Source: Rhizobium sp. ZPR4
GTDB lineage: Bacteria > Pseudomonadota > Alphaproteobacteria > Rhizobiales > Rhizobiaceae
Assembly (NCBI RefSeq): GCF_040215725.1
Contig: NZ_CP157967.1
Coordinates: 3,132,501 to 3,196,500 of the forward strand
Direction: 5' to 3'
DNA: 64,000 bases
Positions 18,022 to 26,900 of this stretch are shown piece after piece. The notes under the pieces are model-generated. The model was not told the DNA's origin, did not search any database, and saw nothing but the letters and a program-made list of their open reading frames with translations. Within the stretch, counting starts at the first letter, position 1; every line of letters begins with the position of its first letter. The position numbers were made by a program, and so were the translations under genes.

Positions 18022-19872
18022 CTATTCAGAAGAGACAATTAGGTCCGACCCCGCCCTGCGGCCACTTTGCTCAATCCACATCGCGTGGTATGTCCCCTGA
18101 TGGGCCAGCAGATCAGCATGCGCGCCGCGTTCTACAATGCGACCGTCCTTTAGAACAAGAATTTCATCGTAGCCGACTATTGTCTCTATTCTGTGGGCTA
18201 TGGCGATGACCGACTTTCCCTGCAGGTGGTTTTCCAGCTTTTTGCGCAGCCCAGCTTCAGACAACACATCCAAGCTCGACGTAGCCTCATCCAGAATAAG
18301 GATCGGCGCGTCCTTCAGCAACGCTCTGGCAAGCGCGAGCCGCTGTCTCTGTCCGCCGGAAAGCTTCACTCCGCGTTCGCCGATATGGGCGTTATAGCCG
18401 CATCTCCCCTGATTATCCCGTAGCTCCTCAATGAATTCGCAAGCACCGGCAAGGCTCGCGGCGTTCTGAACCTCGGCGAGGCTCGCGCCGGGCTTTCCGA
18501 ACCGAATGTTATCCAGAACTGATCGACTTAGAATGGCAGTTTCCTGCGACACAACTGCCATCGTGGAACGTAGGCTACTGTTGGTGACGTTGGCAATTGA
18601 TCGGTCGCCGATAGTAATTGAACCAGAGTCAGCTTTATGTAGGCGGAGCAGGAGATTTATAATGGTGGATTTCCCGGCTCCTGATGGGCCAACGATTGCC
18701 AGGCGCCTACCTTCGGGCACTACAAATGTTATGTCTTCTACTGATGAGTCAGAAGAAGGGTAGCGGAAGGAGACTCGATCGAATTTGATCGATGTGTCTG
18801 TTAAATCCAACGGGGTTTGCGTGTTTTTGTTCTCGGGGGGAATGGGTCGCGCTATGGATCGGATGCCTTCTTGAACAACACCAATGTTCTCAAAAATCGA
18901 CGACAGCTGTTGAGTGACGTTCACAGAAGCACTAGCGATATGCCACACGAGTGGGATGATTAGCGCAAACTGACTGGGCTCCACCTCGCCTTTGCCAGCG
19001 AGCCATAACGATAGACCCAATGTGCTGCCTATCAGCGCGCCATTTAGAAATGCCAACAGACTGCTAAATATGCTATTCTGCGCGAGCAGTGCTTGATAGG
19101 TCTGGTTGTGCTCACGGAGCCCCTCCCGGATAAAATCATTCTCAGCACCCGCTCCAGAATACAGCTTTATGGTCTGGATGTTCGCGTAGGTGTCAACAAG
19201 CCTCGCCGTAACAGACGACCTCATTTTTGACATCTCTCGCGATTGTTGTTTCAGACGAGGGAGGAAGCAGGCCAGAAGGCTCGTATAAATCAGTATCCAG
19301 ATCGTTACAGGCACTGCGAGTACTAAGTCGGCGTTTGCCAACATAAACAACGAACTTCCCGCGAAGACGACGATATACCAGACAGACGTCGTCGCAGTTA
19401 CGATGGTATCTCTTAAGGCTGGACCGGTCTGCAAAACTCGGCTAGCCAGCCGGCCGGAAAGGTCGCTGTGGAAGAACGAAATGGGTTGCCGAGCGATATG
19501 CGTGTGGCTCTGCCAGCGGACAAGGGTCGGCAGATTTGCTGAAATCGCATGGTTCGTAAACAATCGATGCAGCGTCGAAACGGCCGGATGAAACGCCACG
19601 AAGAACACGATGATGGGAATCGTATACGAGGATAACTGGTTTGCGCCGTTTAGTGATGTCCTGATGAAATAGGCTATCGCCGCTGGTATCATCGTATCGA
19701 TCACAGCTGTTATGGTTCCCAGTAACAGTATAGCGGCCAAAGGGCGCCAAGTCTGGCGGATAAAAAAAAGGTAAAAGCTCTTAAGGTCGGGAGGAAGAGA
19801 AACCTCATCGCTCTCTGGCGTGATGTCGACCATCAACTGTAGTCGATCGATGAATTCCCGGATAAGATTCAC
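18022..19872 (-). CDS. ABC exporter, fused permease and ATPase (MsbA/LipA-type half transporter)
   Basis: A 616-residue half transporter. Residues about 40-335 form the membrane domain with roughly six helices (for example around 45-70, 84-105, 164-200, 270-310). The ATPase follows, with Walker A GPSGAGKS (395-402), signature LSGGQ (503-507), Walker B LILDEAT (524-530) and a switch histidine in IAHR. Such homodimeric exporters export peptides and lipids. In this cluster it is the obvious candidate for exporting the finished peptide and perhaps giving self-resistance. It lies between the sulfotransferase (107 bp away) and the dehydrogenase (137 bp) on the same strand. Confidence 0.92.
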   Translation of the reverse strand: MNLIREFIDRLQLMVDITPESDEVSLPPDLKSFYLFFIRQTWRPLAAILLLGTITAVIDTMIPAAIAYFIRTSLNGANQLSSYTIPIIVFFVAFHPAVSTLHRLFTNHAISANLPTLVRWQSHTHIARQPISFFHSDLSGRLASRVLQTGPALRDTIVTATTSVWYIVVFAGSSLFMLANADLVLAVPVTIWILIYTSLLACFLPRLKQQSREMSKMRSSVTARLVDTYANIQTIKLYSGAGAENDFIREGLREHNQTYQALLAQNSIFSSLLAFLNGALIGSTLGLSLWLAGKGEVEPSQFALIIPLVWHIASASVNVTQQLSSIFENIGVVQEGIRSIARPIPPENKNTQTPLDLTDTSIKFDRVSFRYPSSDSSVEDITFVVPEGRRLAIVGPSGAGKSTIINLLLRLHKADSGSITIGDRSIANVTNSSLRSTMAVVSQETAILSRSVLDNIRFGKPGASLAEVQNAASLAGACEFIEELRDNQGRCGYNAHIGERGVKLSGGQRQRLALARALLKDAPILILDEATSSLDVLSEAGLRKKLENHLQGKSVIAIAHRIETIVGYDEILVLKDGRIVERGAHADLLAHQGTYHAMWIEQSGRRAGSDLIVSSE

Positions 19873-19979
19873 AGGGCTAGCACCACGGCGATTGAATATT
19901 ATGAGATACTAGGCCACATCGAGGATGGGGTGGAAAGTGAAATGGTAAATATATTCGAGTTTATTGCCGAGAGATACGA

Positions 19980-20657
19980 TCAGAACCCATATCCAAAACG
20001 ATCGATCACATAAGTGAACCGCTTGGCTACTATATTGCGCGTTTCAGTGTTATAGTAATCTCGGTAGCCAGTTCGAACAGTAAAGTTTAGCCGAGGTAAA
20101 GCTTTTTGTGGAATAATTTCCGCCTTTTCACAAAAGAGAGCCAGATCTTCTTCCAGAGTTTCAAACCGAGCGACACTTGTTACCATGTCCGCCCCTTTCT
20201 CGTCCATGAACCAGTCCTGCGGATTTCCATCGCATTCGTTGATACGATTGCCCCCATATTCAGACATGATGAAGCTTGAGAAGTCGCCGAATTTAGCGAC
20301 TTCAAACGCGTCGTTGCGTAAGCTCGAAAAACGATGCGCTTTCTCAAGCCACCAGCAGTAACTAGAAACCATCAGGTCCCACGGGTTGCGCACAACTGCC
20401 AGCCGGCCCGTGCTTTCCCAAAGGTCGCTACCGACAATTGCGTAAAGATCACGAGCCTTAATATGTTTGTGTAGGCGGTGTTCACAATATTGAGACAGCT
20501 GTGCTGCAGTCGACGGCTTTTGTCGCAGCGGTGCCGATGCCTCCAGAAAGTCGTGCACAGAGGTTCCTCCACACTTCGGGATATGAATAAAAATGACGCG
20601 TTGCTCTGGCTTGATTGGGTAGACCCGTTTAAACGGCATCGCAATTGAACCCGTCAT
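19980..20657 (-). CDS. Sulfotransferase family 2-like protein
   Basis: A 225-residue PAPS-dependent sulfotransferase. The 5'-phosphosulfate loop reads FIHIPKCGGTS (23-33) and the 3'-phosphate site is VVRNPWDLMVSSY (R90, S98-S99). The IHIPK form is characteristic of the carbohydrate-type family 2, suggesting a sugar or hydroxyl acceptor. The start overlaps the glycosyltransferase stop (ATGA), so both are made together and the glycosyl group may be what is sulfated. PAPS would come from CysD and CysNC of the same island. It differs from NodH, and no nod genes are present. Acceptor identity is inference. Confidence 0.85.
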   Translation of the reverse strand: MTGSIAMPFKRVYPIKPEQRVIFIHIPKCGGTSVHDFLEASAPLRQKPSTAAQLSQYCEHRLHKHIKARDLYAIVGSDLWESTGRLAVVRNPWDLMVSSYCWWLEKAHRFSSLRNDAFEVAKFGDFSSFIMSEYGGNRINECDGNPQDWFMDEKGADMVTSVARFETLEEDLALFCEKAEIIPQKALPRLNFTVRTGYRDYYNTETRNIVAKRFTYVIDRFGYGF

Positions 20658-22117
20658 ATCCTCTCTCCGTCGAAGTTATGATCGCACATCGGAGTGGCGA
20701 GCCTTGTAAGAACAGTTACGGCAGTGCGCTCGGCGTCGTAACGACGGTAGGTTTCGGCAAGTTTCTCGCAGTTTGCTTTGTAGCGTTCATTCTGCAAGAG
20801 GGCCTCAACAGCCCGTCGTATGCTTCGCGGTGTCGCCCGTTTAAGGCTAGAAGTTTCGCCTAGGCCATGAAACTTAACCCGAGCCGCGCAGCCCGGTTGG
20901 TCGGCGCGCATGGGATAGACCAAAACAGGTACTCCGATCGCGAATGCTTCCTTCAGGGATCCTCCGCCGCCGTGTGTGATCAGCAGCGAACAGGCTTTCA
21001 AGATTTCTTGCTGTGGTATCCAGGGATGTACTCGCACGTTACCGTACGGCAAATGATCGTTCATTTGGATTGCCGCAACATCTTCCGCAGAACCCGCCGC
21101 GATAACGAGGCGGTATTTTGAGTTCCCGAGAGCCTTGATCACATCGAGGTAGAAGGGCACGATATGTGCATGAGAAGCGCGCCGCACGGTTCCAAGCGAG
21201 CAGAGAACCAAGGGACCATCTCCTTCAGGAATAAATTCGGAGATATCCGAGGTGTCAGCAGATTGCCGCACGCAAGGTCCCACAAAAATTGCCGGACCAA
21301 GATTTTCCGGTTCCCTTGGGAAATCAAATTCTCTGGCCTGCAGGACAATTTCGGGCACGCCGGCGTATCGCATATCGAAACGAACGGGACGATCCATGCG
21401 GCGAAATTTCCCCCCCGCGAGTTTTTCGATAGCCGCCTCTTCGAGCCAACGATTATCTGCAAAAATCAGATGATTTACCAACTCCTTCAGGCAGTACCAA
21501 AAATAGGAAAGTTCTTGTTTCTTCCATGCTAAAGCGACGCGTAGCTGACCTGCTTTCCCGGTTCGAGGCACTAGCGTGGACGTGTAGGGAGGTGTCATCG
21601 GTGAACGTGTCAACAGCGGCTTGGTGCTGACGGACACACACTCTGCTCCCGTTTTATCGAAGAATGGCAGATATTTCAGAAGGAACGGGTCAAATACTAT
21701 GAGGTCGGGAGCATTATGCTCCACGAAAAGTGCGATGTCAGCCTGTATGGCCATCAATCGAGCATTGCGACGGTCGGCAATGATACCCCGGCGAAAGAAG
21801 GCATCGGCGATGCTTCGTTGCTTTTTGGTGCCCTCCAGCCATTTAAAGGAAACAACATCGAAGGGCTGCCCGCGGAAATGATGAGCAGCGCTTGGGGCGA
21901 CTATATAGATAACTTGATTGCCGGCTTCGTAAAGGCGCTGGGCGAGACCCAGAGTTCCGTTGAGGTGGCCGATGTACCGGTCGATGACAAACACAAAACG
22001 CTTGGCTTTCGGCTCCGCTTCGGAACGAACGGCCCGTGGCTCGGGCGCCGCGTCGCCGACTGGGATAGCTCGGTGGCGGGGGTTATTGGCACCTAAAGGC
22101 TCGTATGAGTCCTGCAT
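20654..22117 (-). CDS. UGT/macrolide-type glycosyltransferase (GT1)
   Basis: A 487-residue GT-B fold glycosyltransferase. The C-terminal donor-binding signature is clear: WIPQQEIL, LITHGGGGSLKEA, then GVPVLVYPMRADQPGCAARV. The N-terminal part FVFVIDRYIGHLNGTLGLAQRL is the acceptor-side Rossmann fold start. Such enzymes move a sugar from a nucleotide sugar to a hydroxyl of a small molecule. The ATG at 22117 is preferred over GTG 22135; both overlap the end of the GntR gene. It is coupled to the sulfotransferase downstream. It probably decorates the NRPS product, perhaps on a hydroxyl introduced by one of the dioxygenases. Confidence 0.87.
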   Translation of the reverse strand: MQDSYEPLGANNPRHRAIPVGDAAPEPRAVRSEAEPKAKRFVFVIDRYIGHLNGTLGLAQRLYEAGNQVIYIVAPSAAHHFRGQPFDVVSFKWLEGTKKQRSIADAFFRRGIIADRRNARLMAIQADIALFVEHNAPDLIVFDPFLLKYLPFFDKTGAECVSVSTKPLLTRSPMTPPYTSTLVPRTGKAGQLRVALAWKKQELSYFWYCLKELVNHLIFADNRWLEEAAIEKLAGGKFRRMDRPVRFDMRYAGVPEIVLQAREFDFPREPENLGPAIFVGPCVRQSADTSDISEFIPEGDGPLVLCSLGTVRRASHAHIVPFYLDVIKALGNSKYRLVIAAGSAEDVAAIQMNDHLPYGNVRVHPWIPQQEILKACSLLITHGGGGSLKEAFAIGVPVLVYPMRADQPGCAARVKFHGLGETSSLKRATPRSIRRAVEALLQNERYKANCEKLAETYRRYDAERTAVTVLTRLATPMCDHNFDGERI

Positions 22118-22763
22118 CGCAAAGCCCCGGAACACATTTGAGTTTAAATTCTAGTTCATCACGTATTTTTGCCGCGGCCGCCTGCTTATTCCTCTCGCGT
22201 ACGGTGTACGCAAGCTCTTCGAGAATTTCGAAATAGACGGCTGTTTGCGATTCTTGCTCGATAAATAGCGACCGGAGATAGCGCGTTTTCTCGTGGACGC
22301 CACGGACAACTTCGAAGCAAGCTCCTGAACCTGCGGCGCGAAGACAGTCCTCGAAAAACAATTCAAGGCTGGAAGGGGCAGAAGCACCGCCTTCGCGGAT
22401 TATTTCGAGGTGGGATAGCCAACTTTCAGTTAGCCAATTAAGTGCCGGAGTCTGAGCATGATCAATGATGTGTTCCACCGAGCATTTCACCAACTGCGAA
22501 CGAAGCACGTATAATTCGCAGTTTTCCGCGACATTCAAAGGCTTCATGAAAAAGCCCTTGTTCGGATGGGTCATTACCAGTCCTTCAGCATTCAAGCGAA
22601 TGAGAGCTTCTCGCACCGGCGTAGCGCTGACCTTAAATGCATCGGCCAAGCTCCATGGTTGCAGTTGCTGCGACGGCGAAAATGCATAGCTGACTACCAT
22701 CTCTTTCAGCTGCGAGTAAATTGCAGCGCTAGATCTTGCTTCATGGGAGGCATCTGGGGGCAT
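22083..22763 (-). CDS. GntR-family transcriptional regulator (FadR/FCD-like)
   Basis: A 226-residue regulator. The N-terminal winged helix shows the GntR pattern (PWSLADAFKVSATPVREALIRL, then GLV and NKGFFM). The C-terminal about 150 residues are helical and fit an effector-binding FCD-like domain (LRSQLVKCSVEHI, later LEELAYTVRERN). The ATG at 22763 has an AGAGG site; a longer frame to 22811 exists. Its stop overlaps the glycosyltransferase gene, so the regulator is co-expressed with tailoring genes and may autoregulate this operon. The inverted repeat at 23795-23817 is a candidate binding site. Confidence 0.85.
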   Translation of the reverse strand: MPPDASHEARSSAAIYSQLKEMVVSYAFSPSQQLQPWSLADAFKVSATPVREALIRLNAEGLVMTHPNKGFFMKPLNVAENCELYVLRSQLVKCSVEHIIDHAQTPALNWLTESWLSHLEIIREGGASAPSSLELFFEDCLRAAGSGACFEVVRGVHEKTRYLRSLFIEQESQTAVYFEILEELAYTVRERNKQAAAAKIRDELEFKLKCVPGLCDAGLIRAFRCQ

Positions 22764-22957
22764 TTTAATCCTCTCTTCGCTATATGGCGGCGATCCGTTG
22801 AACAGCGTCATTCCTCATTATGTTCTCACATACAAAGCGAAAACTGAGGCAGGGCACAAGCTACCATTTTAAGTAGTCTTACAGATGAGGAGTAGCGCTA
22901 ACCGACAAGCTACGCCGTTCGCTGCAGATACCGGTCAGCGTCTCCGGCGTGAGGCGG

Positions 22958-23731
22958 CTATGATCCCTTCTTTGTGACCCTAATCGCGACCGAAAGGTAG
23001 CTCGACGCGAATGCCACGTATTCGAAAGCGGCTCCAGTTTCGCTAACGAATTCAGAAAGTGCCTTGTACTCGTGGTCGCGCCATCCAGGATAATTCAGGA
23101 ATTCATCGAAGACGATGATTGTGCCAGGACCGATCCGGGTGCGGAGGCCGAAGAGGACATCGCGGGTGCTACTATATAAGTCACAGTCAATATGGAGCAG
23201 ACTGAGATCGTTTGAGGCTGTTGCCGCGAGGTAAGGCGGTATCGTTTCCGCGAACATTCCCGGGATGATCGTCGCGGTCGACGGCAGGCCATCCGGGACT
23301 CTCCCGCCTCGACTGAACTCGCCCTTTCGGCGATCATGCCTCCAATCTTCGGGCAGACCGAGGAAAGAATCAAAGCCGTAAACGGAATGGTGGGGGAGCT
23401 TTTCGCAAATGACCTTGAGAGTTCGGCCATCCATAACCCCGAACTCCAGAACGTCTCCAGTAGAACTTGCTATCGAACATGCATGCTGAAGCAAATCGAC
23501 ACGGTTTATTAAATTGGCGGCGAGAGGAAAATGCTTTTCCATGAAATCGGCTGCTTCGAAGGCCGCTTTGAGGCGAGCGAACTTCCAATAGTCATATGGC
23601 CGAACCTCTCGTTCGTGGCTTGGCGGGAAGGTCTCGGTAGGATGACGAAAAAGGGCCTTGTCAATGATGACTGCTAGTTCGTGGTCCACAGGTTCAGCTT
23701 TGCGCCGATAGCCGTCGTGTTGCTGCGTCAT
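22958..23731 (-). CDS. TylF/MycF-like O-methyltransferase
   Basis: A 258-residue SAM-dependent methyltransferase of the macrocin-O-methyltransferase family. The SAM loop is VLEFGVMDGRTL (about 94-105) and the metal-binding aspartates are in HIDCDLYSST (D182, D184) and VFDE (209-210). Family members methylate sugar hydroxyls on macrolides or similar groups on other natural products, which suits a neighbour of the glycosyltransferase. The ATG at 23731 follows AGGAC; the frame to 23803 adds a hydrophobic stretch of no family resemblance. It is transcribed away from the NRPS at 23905 over a 173-bp shared promoter region. Confidence 0.85.
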   Translation of the reverse strand: MTQQHDGYRRKAEPVDHELAVIIDKALFRHPTETFPPSHEREVRPYDYWKFARLKAAFEAADFMEKHFPLAANLINRVDLLQHACSIASSTGDVLEFGVMDGRTLKVICEKLPHHSVYGFDSFLGLPEDWRHDRRKGEFSRGGRVPDGLPSTATIIPGMFAETIPPYLAATASNDLSLLHIDCDLYSSTRDVLFGLRTRIGPGTIIVFDEFLNYPGWRDHEYKALSEFVSETGAAFEYVAFASSYLSVAIRVTKKGS

Positions 23732-23794
23732 TCGTAGTCCTATCAACATGATTGCAACGGGAGACATTAGTGCCGTAGGCTGAACATAGACAAT

Positions 23795-23817
23795 AATTTC
23801 CAAGAATACTGGAAATT
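23795..23817. promoter_or_regulatory. Palindromic site in the divergent methyltransferase/NRPS promoter region
   Basis: AATTTCCA - AGAATAC - TGGAAATT, perfect 8-bp arms in the AT-rich 173 bp between divergent genes. A good candidate operator that could control both directions, for example for the cluster GntR protein. Confidence 0.4.
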
Positions 23818-23904
23818 TTCTATTTTATATTTCGGGATATTATTTCTTTGGAGGGTGCGTCGATTATCATCAACTCCAGATGAACAGTTTAAGGGGATCG
23901 ACCA

Positions 23905-26900
23905 ATGGCGCTTTCTGAGGCGGCTGAAACTTTTCTTCGAGCAGCAAACCGGCAAAAATCTGCGGTAATTTCGGGGCCGGTCTGGGGCGAGGTTTCGAAA
24001 GAGGAAGTTTCTTTTGGGCAGGAGCGATTGTGGCTGTACAACCAGATCGAGCCTGCGGCCAGTGCCAGCTATAATGTCCCCTTCGCACTTCGGTTCGTGG
24101 GCAAAGTCGATCTTGGTTTGCTCCAGACTGCATTGCGTGGCGTGGTCTCTCGCCACGAGGTATTGCGAACCCTAGTGCGGACGGCTGCCGACGGGACGCC
24201 CATGCTCAGCGCGTGCCAGCATGAGGTGGAGGTAGGGTTCGTTGACTTCTCTGAACGACACGACACAACTCTGGAATTGGTCAGGTGGATCGACGGGCAA
24301 CTTGCGAAAGGCATGGAGCCTTCCTCGGAGATTTTGCGTGTTTCCGTGATCAAGGTAGCGCCAGAGGAATTCATATTTCTGGCGGTTATCCATCACATCG
24401 CCTTCGATGGGTGGTCCGCAGGTCTGCTAGCTCGCGAGCTTTTGCTTACATATGATGCTTTAAAGCGTGGGGTGCCACCAACGCTGCCGGATCTGCAAAT
24501 CCAATATAGCGACTATGCGAGTTGGCAGCGGCGCGCTCTTTCATCGCATGTGCTCGATGATCAACTTGAGTCTTGGTGCCAGAACCTCGCGCATGCGCCG
24601 GAGCCGCTCGAGCTTCCAACAGATTACCCGATCCCATCGGAACCAACTTTCCAAGGTGACAGCGTCGGCTTCGACCTTCCAATCGAACTTGCGGAGAAAT
24701 TCGAACGCTTCTGCCGGGAGCACAAGGTCACGCCGTACATGGTCTTCCTCGCGGTCTATCAAGCTTTGCTCAGTCGATGGACTGAAGCAGACGATATCAT
24801 CGTGGGTTCACCGGTCTCCGGGCGCACCTACCAACAGATGGAAAATGTCATCGGATTTTTCGTCAACACTCTGCCGATACGGGTCGACTTGAGCAACGCC
24901 CCATCATTCACGGAGCTTCTTGATCGGGTCCGGACCTCTGCGCTTGAAGCATATGCCAACCAGGAGGTCCCGTTCGAGAGGATCGTCGAGGCTCTGAACT
25001 TGCCGAGGACGGCCGGGCGCACACCTCTGCTGCAGACCACCCTTACGCTCCAGGGCGAGCCCGAACCGCTTCCGACTGTGCATGGGCTTGCTGTTGAGTG
25101 GTTCGCCATCAATCGGCGCCCGTTCATCAAATTCGACCTTGCCATGTATCTGGAAAAAACCGGCTTTACCTATCAGGGTCGGCTCGACTTTGCGACTGAC
25201 CTTTTCCTGCGCACCACCGCCGAACGGTTCGTCGAGCACTTCAAGAACTTCCTCCAGAACGCGATCGACGACCCCACACGCTCTTTCCGAAAAATATCAT
25301 TTCTCTCAAACAAAGATAAGGAAATCCTATCCGAGCGAAATCTGTCGCTGCGGGTCCCTGCGCATGAGGAATCCATTCATGAGCGCTTTCGATCACAAGT
25401 GACCTTATGGGCCGAAAAGACTGCGGTTGTCTGTGGTGACGACGAATTGAGTTACTTTCAGCTGGACCTTTATTCAGATGATCTCGCGCGGCGCTTAACC
25501 CGTTCCGGGGTAAGATCAGGAGATTCAATTGGAATCCTCGCTCTGCGCAACGTGGAAACGGCAATCGGTATGCTGGGAATCCTCAAGGCAGGGGCGTTCT
25601 ACGTGCCTATCGATCCAGAGCACCCGCCGGAGCGCATAGCGCACATAGTCGAGAATTCGGCGATCTCGATCGTCGTCATTCCCAATAACTTCTGCTTCGA
25701 GTCGACCTTCCCGCCAACGACCCATATTCCAGCTAGAGCCGAAAACACTGGGACGGTAAAAGAGTGGCCGACGCTGCCGCCCGTTTCCTCGACGGCAACT
25801 GCTTATGTAATCTATACGTCTGGCTCAACCGGAAAACCAAAAGCCGTCGCGATCGACCACAGGAATGTGTTGCGTCTGCTTGACGAGGTAGCGACCGAGA
25901 TGAGCTTCGGTTCTTCAGATGTCTGGAGTCTGTTTCACTCTTTCGCATTCGATTTCTCGGTCTGGGAAATGTGGGGCGCACTTCTGACCGGAGCGAAGCT
26001 GGTCATTGTTCCAAAGGCGACTACAAGAGACCCACAAGAATTTCTGCGCCTCATTACAAACCAGCAAATTACAATCCTCAGTCAAACCCCATCCGCCTTT
26101 CGCAGAGTCTGCGAAACTCTTCAGATGTTCCCAACCTTCTCCACATCCAATCGGTTGCGTTACATCGTATTTGGCGGGGAGACGTTGTGGCCTCGAGACC
26201 TGGAGCGCTGGTGGGATATCTGTGGCCACAAGGCGGAACTCATCAACATGTACGGAATTACCGAAATCACCGTTCATGCGACCTTTAAAAAGATGACAAA
26301 GGACGACCTAGCCGTAAGCCATATGAGTCCCATCGGCAAGCGTCTCTCAGGTCTGTCCTTGTACCTTTTAGACGGCGAGATGCAGGAAGTGCCGATCGGC
26401 GTTGCGGGTGAGATTTTCATTGGAGGCGCTGGCGTCGCACGCGGCTATCTCGGCCGGCCCGACCTGACGGCGGAGCGGTTCGTCGCGAGTCCATTCGGGA
26501 CAGGCGAGCGCCTCTATCGAACGGGAGATCGGGCGCGCTGGCGTGAAGACGGCCAGCTGATCTTCCTCGGCCGGGCCGATCAACAAGTCAAGATCCGCGG
26601 GTATCGCATCGAACCGGGTGAGGTTGAGACAGCCCTGGCCCGTCATCCCTCCGTGCAGCAGGCCGCAGTTATCGCGCGCGTCTATGGCGGCGCCGAGGCG
26701 TCTCGCCTCGTCGCTTACGTTGTCCCTGCAGCCGGCGTTGAACTCGATATCGCAGATCTAAGAACGTTTGTTCAGACCATCCTGCCGGACTATATGATAC
26801 CGTCAGCCATCGTCTTGCTGCAGGCTCTTCCACTCACTGTCAATGGAAAGCTCGACAAGAATGCTTTGCCAGATCCTGCGCATCAAGGGCGGAAAGAACA

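Noticed and set aside
19980..20657. NodH (Nod-factor sulfotransferase)
   Set aside because: The IHIPKCGG form and coupling to a GT1 gene point to a family 2 sulfotransferase for the island product; no nodulation context.
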